A stretch of DNA of 17,353 bases from Candidatus Zhuqueibacterota bacterium 4484_87 (lineage in GTDB: Bacteria; Zhuqueibacterota; Zhuqueibacteria; Thermofontimicrobiales; Thermofontimicrobiaceae). Shown in pieces: positions 1 to 6,334 of this stretch (position 1 is its first letter; the number at the start of each line of letters is the position of its first letter). Both the position numbers and the translations under genes were made by a program. The notes beneath the pieces are model-generated. The model was not told the DNA's origin. It saw nothing but the letters and a program-made list of their open reading frames with translations, and searched no databases. The stretch spans positions 1-17,353 of the forward strand of contig NATN01000019.1 in assembly GCA_002085355.1 (NCBI GenBank). Direction: 5' to 3'.

Positions 1-356
1 ATTTGCGCGACGCGGGAAATTTTTGTATTCGGTGTGACAGAGAGGGGCTCGGTTTCCATAAATCCGCTCACAGGTCTGTTGACGTCCATCAGGGAAACCA
101 ATTGGAATAATTTGCGTGTGTCTGCTTCGTCGAGATCGCGCGAAGGGACGAGATAAAAATTGAGCAGCTCCCGTCGGAAAGCGATTCCTTTCAATTCGTC
201 ATTTTCAACAACGGGCAGCCCCTCGAAATTATGGTCGCGAAAGATGCGGATAATTTCTAACATGGGAGTAGAAGGCGGCACAGTGATCACGTCAGTCTTG
301 ACAATTTCGGCAACGAGGAGGTCACCCAGAGCCTGAGCGTCTTCAAATTTTAACAT
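1..356 (-). CDS. CBS-domain protein (partial, runs off left edge)
   Basis: The first 118 codons of a minus-strand gene are present; its 3' part lies outside the window. The protein starts MLKFEDAQALGDLL. It then reads VITVPPSTPMLEIIRIFRDH followed by GLPVVENDELKGIAFRREL, which is the usual layout of a CBS domain (about residues 18-68): a loop with T/P, a helix, then the LPVV-(D/N)-x-x-L-x-G-I core. A second CBS unit begins near residue 97 with FMETEPLSVTPNTKISRVAQ and is cut. CBS pairs bind adenine nucleotides and regulate attached or partner proteins; which role applies here cannot be told without the missing part. The start is supported by a GAGGAAAA Shine-Dalgarno about 5 bases upstream. 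It lies 178 bases beyond the Gx transporter gene, so it may be a separate transcription unit. Confidence 0.85.
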   Translation of the reverse strand, partial: MLKFEDAQALGDLLVAEIVKTDVITVPPSTPMLEIIRIFRDHNFEGLPVVENDELKGIAFRRELLNFYLVPSRDLDEADTRKLFQLVSLMDVNRPVSGFMETEPLSVTPNTKISRVAQ

Positions 357-534
357 ATTTTTCCTCAAATATTTTATGATGAAAAGATAGTTTTCCCAAA
401 ATGGCAGCGAAAAAGCATGTGCACCTGAGGTATTATGGTAAATAAATTCTAAATAAAAAGCAAGCAGAAAGTGATTTTTTGAGACTAATTTGAAATATTT
501 TTATTTTTTCAGTGAGCTATCGGTAAATAGCGGA

Positions 535-1092
535 CTATTTTGGCAATGGTGAAGAATTTTGAAGGGAGAAATTGCTGAAACGACTGAACAGAAGTTGGCT
601 GATAAATGCAATAATTGTCCCGGTGATGATCGCAGTCAATGTCATCAAAGGAATGAGATAGAAAATTTCATTCTTGTTGATGATGAGCCAGTTGGCGACA
701 ATGAGTTGTGTCAAATTGTGCGTAACTGCACCCAAAATACTCACTCCGAAAATACTGAAAACTTTGTTCAATTTTTCTTTAGCAAAAACCATGATCAGAG
801 TTGCGCACAAGCCGCCGGAAAGACTCAAAAGAAACGTGGGATTGAAAAATGAGCCGAGCAGAATTGATCCCAAAAATATTCTGCTGACGACGACAATGAG
901 CGCCGCGGATGAATCAAGCAGATAGAGTGCGAGTAGTGTGGCGATGTGAGCAAAGCCTAATTTCACCCAGGGCAACGGACGCGGAATAAAAGATTCGAAC
1001 ACAAATAGAATGAGTCCCACACCTATGAGAAGAGCAATTTGAGTGAAGCGTGAATTGCGTCTCACAGAAACAGTTTTATTGAGTGATGACAT
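535..1092 (-). CDS. Gx transporter family membrane protein (heptaprenyl diphosphate synthase component I-like)
   Basis: A 185-residue, very hydrophobic protein with about five membrane segments. It matches the Gx transporter family (Pfam Hpre_diP_synt_I). The conserved features are ESFIPRPLPWVKLGFAHI at residues 33-50, the glycine-rich LSGGLCATLIM around 91-101, and GAVTHNLTQL at 121-130. The family resembles ECF-type S components; the older name, component I of heptaprenyl diphosphate synthase, is poorly supported. Its start overlaps the end of the NusG domain II gene by 17 bases. This is the pairing usually seen for the family, often beside ApbE flavin transferases and redox membrane complexes. 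No ApbE gene is visible here. Family assignment is firm; the substrate is unknown. Confidence 0.85.
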   Translation of the reverse strand: MSSLNKTVSVRRNSRFTQIALLIGVGLILFVFESFIPRPLPWVKLGFAHIATLLALYLLDSSAALIVVVSRIFLGSILLGSFFNPTFLLSLSGGLCATLIMVFAKEKLNKVFSIFGVSILGAVTHNLTQLIVANWLIINKNEIFYLIPLMTLTAIITGTIIAFISQLLFSRFSNFSLQNSSPLPK

Positions 1093-1489
1093 TCAGAAAA
1101 TCTTCCTCTTTTTTGCCAATAACAGCGATGACAACCTGATTTGGCACGCAGACAATGAGCTGACCGCCGCGACTGATCCAGCCGGTTTTGACGCAAATTT
1201 TTTGTCGGCAGTCAGATTGCAGCACGCGAACTTTTCCTTTGGCAATGGAAATTTGCGTTTCGCCGATGGCGCCGATGACTGTGAAAGTCGTGTCTGCTTT
1301 CAGCGGAAACGTGGCAAAGTGTCTGTTCATGATTTTTATTTCCACTGCAGAGCCGGATCCTTCGCTTGACTGTAGCAGCGCCAGAGTCGCGACCGATGAA
1401 ATAACAAGAAGAAAAACCAGAATTTTATCGCCGTTTGTCAACTGTCGCCAGATGTTCAACCAGGAATGGGTATTATTTTTCTTTCTCAT
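1076..1489 (-). CDS. NusG domain II-containing membrane-anchored protein
   Basis: A 137-residue protein with one N-terminal membrane segment (about residues 22-40) and a small extracytoplasmic domain. The domain carries the NusG domain II cysteine signature: SDCRQKICVKTGWISRGG with Cys94 and Cys99, then LIVCVPN with Cys114. Despite its name, this free-standing domain is not a transcription factor. It is typically encoded next to Gx transporters and is assumed to sit on the outer face of the membrane. The ATG at 1489 is preferred to the TTG one codon earlier. It starts 7 bases after the stop of the upstream secreted-protein gene and overlaps the following transporter gene by 17 bases, so translation of the three is probably coupled. 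Confidence 0.83.
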   Translation of the reverse strand: MRKKNNTHSWLNIWRQLTNGDKILVFLLVISSVATLALLQSSEGSGSAVEIKIMNRHFATFPLKADTTFTVIGAIGETQISIAKGKVRVLQSDCRQKICVKTGWISRGGQLIVCVPNQVVIAVIGKKEEDFLNVITQ

Positions 1490-1496
1490 CAAATTG

Positions 1497-2228
1497 CTAT
1501 TTCAGAGTGATGGTAAAAAATCGGTACAATTCAAAAACAGATGCCCGCGCGTCATTCTCGCTGAGTGCAGGAGCGTCAAACCAAATTCGAACGCCGATTT
1601 CATTGTTTTTCTTTAAATGAAAATTTGCTTTGGGATTATTAGCTATCTTGATTTTAATGATATAATTTCCATCCAAAGATTCGGTAACGAGTTGAACGTC
1701 GCCATTGTCCAAAATGCGCTCAAAATGGGCGAGGAATTGCGGACTGTCATCCCAGATCGCCGGTTTATTTGACATCTCACGGATTCTCGCAGATGCGTCA
1801 AGGGCGTGCATCTCCATGAAGCGATCAGCGAAGGGATCGGCTACCAGTTGATAGTTGTCTTTTCCGTGTAGCCAGCCGTCATTGTTCAGATCCAAATCCA
1901 GATGCAGCCGTACCGGGACATTCATTTCGCAGCCGAAATAGAGAAAATCATCATCCCAGTTGATGAAAATCTTTGGTTGAAGGGGAATGTCCACAAAAAA
2001 ATTCTCCGGAGAAAAATCCAGTTGGTTAGTGATTTGAAACCAGGTGAGCCATGAATGCTCAAACTGAGGCGTAAAAAAAGGTATTTTATTTTTAATGGCA
2101 TGCAGCGGCAATGGATCAACACCATCGATGATGCCGTCGTGGTCGGTGTCCGGCGTGTCCGGGCGGGAAGAACGGTAAATTCCTGCCGTAAATTCTTTGA
2201 TGTCGCTTAAGCCGTCCGCATCGGTATC
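1497..2228 (-). CDS. C-terminal half of a frameshifted secreted protein: Asp-rich calcium-binding-type repeats plus CBM9/DOMON-like domain
   Basis: This frame has no credible start of its own; the first alternative codon is TTG at 2111, inside the repeat region. It opens with DTDADGLSDIKEFTAG and then DTPDTDHDGIIDGVDPLP, two acidic DxDxDG loops of the thrombospondin type 3/EF-hand-like kind that bind calcium. The remaining roughly 200 residues include INWDDDFLYFGCEM, LDLDLNNDGW and DNYQLVADP. These resemble the beta-sandwich of family 9 carbohydrate-binding or DOMON-like domains, where an acidic Asn/Asp strand binds ligand. The reading frame of the preceding coding segment (2207-2968) leads straight into it if one base is re-read at an A-run at 2229-2233. 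Domain naming is by motif only and is moderately sure; that the two segments are one gene is strongly suggested. Confidence 0.7.
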   Translation of the reverse strand, partial: DTDADGLSDIKEFTAGIYRSSRPDTPDTDHDGIIDGVDPLPLHAIKNKIPFFTPQFEHSWLTWFQITNQLDFSPENFFVDIPLQPKIFINWDDDFLYFGCEMNVPVRLHLDLDLNNDGWLHGKDNYQLVADPFADRFMEMHALDASARIREMSNKPAIWDDSPQFLAHFERILDNGDVQLVTESLDGNYIIKIKIANNPKANFHLKKNNEIGVRIWFDAPALSENDARASVFELYRFFTITLK

Positions 2229-2968
2229 TTTTTGTCGCTGTCGCGCGTTGTTTTCACTTTTCCAAAGAAAGGATGGATAGCAAAATAATCCCTGAAGTTG
2301 CGCCAGGTGTCCGCTTGTCTGCTGAAAAAACTGTCCGTGTTGTCAGCAAGACTCTCCCGTTGATCGCTTTCAGGAAAAGAAGTGACCCGACTTTGTCGGT
2401 AACAATACCGAACAGTCTGCCCAATGACGTTCAGAAACGAATGAACAAAGCTGCCGTCGATGGTGTCCTTGTCCGTGGGATAAATTACATCCCCGGCGCC
2501 TGGAAAGCGCACTACTGCGTAACCCTTGCCACTAAAAATCTTTCCGCCTCCGAAATCCCTGCCTCCAAAAGGCGGTCTAAAGACAACGGTTATCATGCTG
2601 TATTGCGCTTCCAGGATTCCGCGTGCAATTAAATCTTCTTCAACTTTCTTTTTTTCAGGTAAACCGTCTGTCGAGAAAAATGTGACGGATTTTGCTGCAT
2701 CGATGGTGAGATATGTCAGTGATAAATTTAGTTGACTCGAAGAATTTCTCCAGATAAAATTTCGAGCCACTTCAATACTGCTCTTTATTTTGGAAATTTC
2801 ATCGGAGGAGATCGTTTTTCCGGCAGAGTTGGAGTAGATTACCACAAGCAACGGCATGGAGATGTACTGCATTGTGCCGGCTTTTGGCGCATCGGCTTGC
2901 GGCAAAGCGGTCGCTGAAAAAATGTGTAAAATGATAAAAAAGACAATAATTTTCTGTATCAATGTCAT
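2207..2968 (-). CDS. N-terminal half of a frameshifted secreted protein, possibly zincin-derived
   Basis: Translation from the ATG at 2968 (Shine-Dalgarno AAGGGA, 20 bases after the glycosidase gene stop) gives a signal peptide, MTLIQKIIVFFIILHIFSAT with cleavage probably near ALPQ. An exported domain of about 225 residues follows. It contains VVFRPPFGGRDFGGG and GSFVHSFLNVIG. The latter is laid out like a zincin HExxH helix, but the catalytic Glu is Ser and the second His is Asn, so the protein is either not a protease or is decayed. The frame ends with FGKVKTTRDSDKK and then stops after seven further codons (IPMRTA), exactly where the second frame supplies the expected DTDADG calcium loop. 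The longer start at 3049 would overlap the upstream gene and lacks a signal peptide at its end, so it was not used. The family is not recognised with certainty. Confidence 0.7.
   Translation of the reverse strand: MTLIQKIIVFFIILHIFSATALPQADAPKAGTMQYISMPLLVVIYSNSAGKTISSDEISKIKSSIEVARNFIWRNSSSQLNLSLTYLTIDAAKSVTFFSTDGLPEKKKVEEDLIARGILEAQYSMITVVFRPPFGGRDFGGGKIFSGKGYAVVRFPGAGDVIYPTDKDTIDGSFVHSFLNVIGQTVRYCYRQSRVTSFPESDQRESLADNTDSFFSRQADTWRNFRDYFAIHPFFGKVKTTRDSDKKIPMRTA
2228..2234 (-). other. Frameshift point at an AAAAAG run
   Basis: On the minus strand the upstream frame reads GAC AAA AAG ATA (Asp-Lys-Lys-Ile). The downstream frame begins at the G of that AAG as GAT ACC GAT (Asp-Thr-Asp). One extra A, or a -1 ribosomal slip on the A-run, restores a continuous DSDKKDTDADGLSD calcium-loop sequence of about 490 residues in total. 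The preceding base is C, so this is CAAAAAG rather than the ideal A-AAA-AAG slippery heptamer. A real indel, a larger non-triplet deletion between neighbouring Asp repeats, and a consensus error all remain possible. Confidence 0.7.
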
Positions 2969-2987
2969 CTGAAGTCCCTTGCTTAAT

Positions 2988-3899
2988 TTATCTGGGAAAG
3001 ATATTAATGAACAACGGCACCGCAGCCAATCCGGTAATTGACCTTTCAAAATTTCCGTAATTTAAGTAGAGTTGCGATGACCTGCCGCCGTCCAGATTGA
3101 GAGCGGATTTTATCTTTAATTCAGGGCGCAACAAAAAATTTTGAAAATCCTGCAATGTAAGTCCGCTCAGATGACTATCGGTCACGGCAAAGATAATGCT
3201 GTTGCGATTGTCGATTGCTATACCAGAGCGGCGTTTTATTTTTTGATCGTCTTTCAGACCGGGAATCGGACTATAACCGGAAATCAGCCGCGGAATGGAT
3301 TGAATCGCTTCGTCAACATCAGAATTTTGAAATTGCGAACGATGGACAATGTACGGTCTGTTTCCCCGCATAAAAAAAACACCTGAAGATTTCATACCTC
3401 TTTTGGGCATTGACTGAATCAATCGGCCTTGCTGTATGATGAGCCCCAAGGGACGTCCCTGCGGATCAAAAAAACTACCATTGATTGCTAAAATGGCACC
3501 AGTTGCTTGAGCTGCTTCTGCAGCAGTTGTCAAATCTCTATCTCGATGAATTCTCACTACAAATTTATTCGGATCGATGCGAACCATGAATACGGAAATT
3601 GTCAAATGACTGAGGTCGCTTTTTGTTTTCACGTCGGCGATTTCAATCCCTGGCCCCAATTTTTGCCAATGGATTTTTTCGTTGCTTTGGTATTGAGAAT
3701 TCACCGAATCTGTAACGAAATGAGCAGCGCTGCGGAAAGTGTGCGGATATTTGGTATAAAGCACAAATAGAATGACAAGCAAAAACAAAATTTTTCCGCC
3801 TGAAAAGCGCGATGTTGAATTATTTTTTCCCACAATAGTTACTTTTCTTTCAAAATAAGCTTTTCGATTGATTTTCAAGTTGAAATCAGGAAATTTCAA
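2988..3899 (-). CDS. Membrane-anchored phosphodiester glycosidase (NAGPA domain) family protein
   Basis: A 303-residue protein with a short basic cytoplasmic N-terminus and one membrane segment at about 36-48. The rest is an exported phosphodiester glycosidase domain, the family named after the human mannose-6-phosphate uncovering enzyme. Key landmarks are AINGSFFDPQGRPLG (138-152), RSGIAIDNRN (224-233) and LNLDGGRSSQLYLN (267-280); the invariant Asn-Gly-Ser/Phe-Phe and Asp-Gly-Gly-x-Ser-Ser groups are intact. Bacterial relatives cleave or bind phosphodiester-linked sugars in envelope polymers. The start is uncertain: the frame begins at TTG (3899), about 20 bases from a predicted transcription start and without a clear Shine-Dalgarno. 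It appears to be the first gene of a four-gene operon. Confidence 0.85.
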   Translation of the reverse strand: MKFPDFNLKINRKAYFERKVTIVGKNNSTSRFSGGKILFLLVILFVLYTKYPHTFRSAAHFVTDSVNSQYQSNEKIHWQKLGPGIEIADVKTKSDLSHLTISVFMVRIDPNKFVVRIHRDRDLTTAAEAAQATGAILAINGSFFDPQGRPLGLIIQQGRLIQSMPKRGMKSSGVFFMRGNRPYIVHRSQFQNSDVDEAIQSIPRLISGYSPIPGLKDDQKIKRRSGIAIDNRNSIIFAVTDSHLSGLTLQDFQNFLLRPELKIKSALNLDGGRSSQLYLNYGNFERSITGLAAVPLFINIFPR

Positions 3900-3925
3900 G
3901 ATGGAATGTATGAAAATTTCGTTAT

Positions 3926-3954
3926 AATATAGATAAATGAAAACACAAAATCAA
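3926..3954 (-). promoter_or_regulatory. Predicted sigma70-like promoter for the glycosidase operon
   Basis: On the minus strand TTGATT (3949-3954) and TATATT (3926-3931) are separated by exactly 17 bases. Transcription would start near 3919, about 20 bases before the TTG start codon. The surrounding divergent gap (3900-4144) is very AT-rich, so a chance match is possible. Confidence 0.4.
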
Positions 3955-4088
3955 GTTTAATATCAAAAAATGAATACATGTTGCAACTTATTAATATTTT
4001 TAATGATATGGCAAATTTTAAAATAGAGAAATTTTTCCTGCATTTTTCTGAAAAAAATAAAATTTTTTTAAACAAACGGGCACAATAG

Positions 4089-4118
4089 TTGCGTAAAGCA
4101 GGGCAAAGGCAATAAAAT
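4089..4118 (+). promoter_or_regulatory. Weak candidate promoter for the C1A peptidase gene
   Basis: TTGCGT (4089-4094), an 18-base spacer and TAAAAT (4113-4118) lie upstream of the ATG at 4145. Transcription would start about 20 bases before the ATG. The match is imperfect. The lack of a good Shine-Dalgarno (only GGGTATGGG next to the ATG) is notable but is common in this superphylum. Confidence 0.25.
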
Positions 4119-4144
4119 ACTTTTTTTGAACGTATGGGTATGGG

Positions 4145-5542
4145 ATGAAGACGCGACATTCATTGAAATTAATTTTAATAATTTTAATCATACTGAATGC
4201 AAATCCAATGAACGCAAAAGGCAAAAATAAATTCGGACTTAAAATTCCCGGGAAAGTTGCTGCTTACTGGAATGAGCACCAACCGCCGGTGCGTTCATTT
4301 CTGCCGAACACGTTTCCTCTTTCAATAGATTGGAGTAGTCAGGATAGCCAGGCGAAAAATCAGGCGACGTGCGGCGCATGTTGGGCGTTTGCAGCGGTAG
4401 CGCTTGTTGAAAATTTGAGTGGACAGCAGGACCTGGCAGAGCAGGAGATAGTTTCTTGTGCTGCGGGCGATTGCAACGGAGGTTGGTACGGGGATGCCCT
4501 GAAATATGTTCATGACAAAGGTCTCTCCCCTGAAAACTGTTACCCCTATCAGGCGACAAACGGCGATTGTGAAAATGTGTGTGAAAATCCTGAATATTTG
4601 GTTCAGGTAGAGAATTATGATTATTATGGCCACTGGGGCGTTCCGACGTCGAGTACAGTGAACGATCTGAAATCTTTGCTTCAGACGGGAGCAGTGTGCG
4701 TGAGCATGTTGGTGCCGGCTGACGGGAGCTTTGACGGATACAGCGGCGGAATTTATGATTATGAAGGCGGAACGATTTCTTCGGACAGAGGCCATGCCGT
4801 ACTTGTTGTAGGTTACGATGATAATGACGCGTGTTTTAAAGCCAAAAATAGTTGGGGTGACAGTTGGGGCGAAAATGGGTATTTCCGTATAGCTTATGAT
4901 GATGTTACTGATGATGTTCAATTTGGCGGGTATGCCTGTACCGCTTCCGGAGCTTATGTTTCTGATCCCACTGCGGTGGAGTTAGCGACGTTTGATTTTC
5001 ATACGAACAAAAATGAAGTGGAACTCTTCTGGTCCACGGTATCGGAGACAGAAAATTACGGCTTTGATATTCAGCGCAGCAATGGCGGCGCGTTTGAAAC
5101 GATTGGCTTCGTCAAAGGATTTGGTACGACCAGTGAACCTCAATTCTACTATTTTTCAGACGAAAATTTGACCGTGGGTGATTATCAATACCGGTTGCGC
5201 CAGATTGATTTTGATGGAACTGCACATTTCAGTCCGGTGGTCAAAGTCAGCATCAGCGCCCCGGGAGATTTTCGGTTATCACAGAATTATCCGAATCCGT
5301 TCAATCAGGAAACTGTTTTCTATTTTGAAGTGCCTCATTCAGCCGAAGCCACTTTGAGCGTTTACAATATGATCGGTCAAAAAGTAAAGACCCTTTTTCA
5401 GGGGCAGATTTCGCCGGGATATTTTTCTGCACAATGGAACGGTGCAGACGATTTCAGTCGGCTTTTACCGAGTGGCGTTTATTACTATCAACTGCAAAGC
5501 GCAGATTTTAAAGCTACGCGACGAATGATTATTGTGAGATAA
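4145..5542 (+). CDS. Secreted papain-family (C1A) cysteine peptidase with T9SS C-terminal sorting domain
   Basis: A 465-residue exported protein. The signal peptide is residues 1-24. The papain fold spans about 58-272 with all active-site residues present: Gln73 and Cys79 in QATCGACWAFA, His217 in RGHAVLVVGYDD, and Asn235 in KNSWGDSWGENGYFRI. The usual inhibitory propeptide is missing; only about 33 residues lie between the signal peptide and the mature fold. Residues 280-370 form a beta-sandwich module (FWSTVSETENYGFDIQRS, then YQYRLRQIDFDG) typical of regions before the tail. Residues 373-465 are the Por/T9SS type A sorting domain, with the LSQNYPNPFN signature, IGQKVKTLF and a final RRMIIVR. 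The enzyme is therefore probably moved over the outer membrane and attached to or released from the surface. It is monocistronic, ending 81 bases before a terminator. Confidence 0.93.
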   Translation: MKTRHSLKLILIILIILNANPMNAKGKNKFGLKIPGKVAAYWNEHQPPVRSFLPNTFPLSIDWSSQDSQAKNQATCGACWAFAAVALVENLSGQQDLAEQEIVSCAAGDCNGGWYGDALKYVHDKGLSPENCYPYQATNGDCENVCENPEYLVQVENYDYYGHWGVPTSSTVNDLKSLLQTGAVCVSMLVPADGSFDGYSGGIYDYEGGTISSDRGHAVLVVGYDDNDACFKAKNSWGDSWGENGYFRIAYDDVTDDVQFGGYACTASGAYVSDPTAVELATFDFHTNKNEVELFWSTVSETENYGFDIQRSNGGAFETIGFVKGFGTTSEPQFYYFSDENLTVGDYQYRLRQIDFDGTAHFSPVVKVSISAPGDFRLSQNYPNPFNQETVFYFEVPHSAEATLSVYNMIGQKVKTLFQGQISPGYFSAQWNGADDFSRLLPSGVYYYQLQSADFKATRRMIIVR

Positions 5543-5623
5543 ATTTATGACCTAAATTTGAGCCCTATAAATCTCCTCAATACATGGTTCCTCCCTTAAT
5601 TGATGTTGCCATTGTGATCGAGT

Positions 5624-5657
5624 AACCCCTTGCTTTCGGGCAGGGGGTTGCTTTTTT
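5624..5657 (+). terminator. Rho-independent terminator after the C1A peptidase
   Basis: AACCCCTTGC (5624-5633) pairs with GCAGGGGGTT (5640-5649), ten pairs with one G-U, around a six-base TTTCGG loop. GC and six T follow. Confidence 0.8.
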
Positions 5658-5793
5658 ATGGGAAATCGTATTTAAAAGAGAATGGAACTAGCGCTGATTC
5701 ATAAAGCAGGAACTTTCCGGATTTGTAGGAATTTTTGGATAATGCCCAGCTTGATTTGAGTATTTCCTAAAAAAGTAATCTTCATTGTTATCT

Positions 5794-6006
5794 CTACCGA
5801 TATTTTTGAAGGACTTTTTCTAGAGATACTGCCTTGAGCTTTCCTTGATCATAAGCATCAATCCTGTCTTCAGCCTCTTTAGCCCATAATTCGTCAATTT
5901 CTTTATCGGGCTTATCAAGAGTGGAAATCAGCTTATCGATGAGTTGAGCCTTTTCAGAGGGGCTAAGCGTTAAGGCGTTTTTAAAAATATCATCTGTAGA
6001 AGTCGT
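5794..6006 (-). CDS. Addiction-module antitoxin-like protein (PF09720/TIGR02574 family) with ACG in place of the start codon
   Basis: A 70-codon frame reads TTSTDDIFKNALTLSP, then SEKAQLIDKLISTLD, ELWAKEAEDRIDAYDQGK and a C-terminal VSLEKVLQKYR. This is the characteristic make-up of the short putative addiction module component family: a leucine-patterned helix, a conserved Trp-x-x-Glu-x-x-x-Arg helix, then Gly-Lys and a final Arg-rich helix. The family normally neutralises a RelE/ParE-type RNase or gyrase toxin encoded directly downstream. A strong Shine-Dalgarno AAGGAGG sits five bases before codon 1, but that codon is ACG, and no ATG, GTG or TTG occurs near the beginning of the frame. The body of the frame is intact, so either ACG is used weakly or the gene has recently lost its start. 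No toxin is recognisable next to it. Confidence 0.75.
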   Translation of the reverse strand, partial: TTSTDDIFKNALTLSPSEKAQLIDKLISTLDKPDKEIDELWAKEAEDRIDAYDQGKLKAVSLEKVLQKYR

Positions 6007-6175
6007 TTTTTCCTCCTTAAGGTTTCCTAATTATTCCAAATCGTTTCCTCAAAATCATCATGCAGAACGAGTTTAGCTAACTTTTTCCCACTCCCAACTT
6101 CAGTCAGGTTAAAGTTTTTATTATGTTGTTTTTTTTATTATTGGAGCAGGATATTCAATAATGAATTTTCATTTT

Positions 6176-6204
6176 ATAATAACAAAAAGAATCCGATTTG
6201 TCAA
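6176..6204 (-). promoter_or_regulatory. Strong sigma70-like promoter upstream of the antitoxin-like gene
   Basis: On the minus strand a perfect TTGACA (6199-6204) and TATTAT (6176-6181) are separated by 17 bases. Transcription would start near 6169 and give a leader of about 160 bases before the antitoxin Shine-Dalgarno. That leader contains only a start-less, decayed-looking frame. Confidence 0.6.
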
Positions 6205-6284
6205 GTAAAAAGTCATAATAACCGATAAAATTGCGCTCGCTATTCTGATTTGTATGTTGTTTTTTGGATAGGGCAGTTTGTAAC

Positions 6285-6320
6285 AAAAAAGCCCGATTCC
6301 TTCAAAAAAGCGGGCTTTTT
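6285..6320 (-). terminator. Terminator after the S9 peptidase gene (could act in both directions)
   Basis: AAAAAAGCCCG (6285-6295) and CGGGCTTTTT (6311-6320) form a ten-pair stem around a 15-base loop. Read on the minus strand, it lies 14 bases after the S9 peptidase stop and ends in a run of T. The A-run on the other side gives a T-run on plus as well. Confidence 0.75.
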
Positions 6321-6334
6321 GGCTTTATCGTCAA

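Larger units (their letters stand above)
5543..6334. other. Gene-poor stretch around a lone antitoxin-like gene
   Basis: Apart from two terminators, one promoter and the antitoxin-like gene (5794-6006), I see no supported gene. On the minus strand 5660-5790 holds a 28-codon open frame (MKITFLGNTQIKLG, start 5780) just where a toxin should be. Upstream of the antitoxin, 6016-6130 holds a start-less frame ending KLAKLVLHDDFEETIWNN. Both look like remnants of former genes rather than working ones. Confidence 0.5.

Noticed and set aside
519..545. AAATAG-CGGA-CTATTT palindrome over the stop of the Gx transporter gene, considered as a terminator
   Set aside because: Only six A/T-rich pairs with no T-run directly after the stem.
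2273..2917. Plus-strand open frames opposite the secreted-protein gene
   Set aside because: They overlap the coding strand with signal peptide and calcium-loop motifs and have no ribosome site or recognisable domain.
3897..4224. Two minus-strand frames in the divergent gap 3900-4144
   Set aside because: AT-rich, Phe/Ile/Lys-heavy translations with no ribosome site that overlap the start of the C1A peptidase gene; the gap is better explained as a divergent promoter region.
4322..4921. 199-codon minus-strand open frame opposite the C1A peptidase
   Set aside because: It mirrors the peptidase core, is Ile/Thr-rich and lacks a ribosome site; the plus-strand gene has intact catalytic residues.
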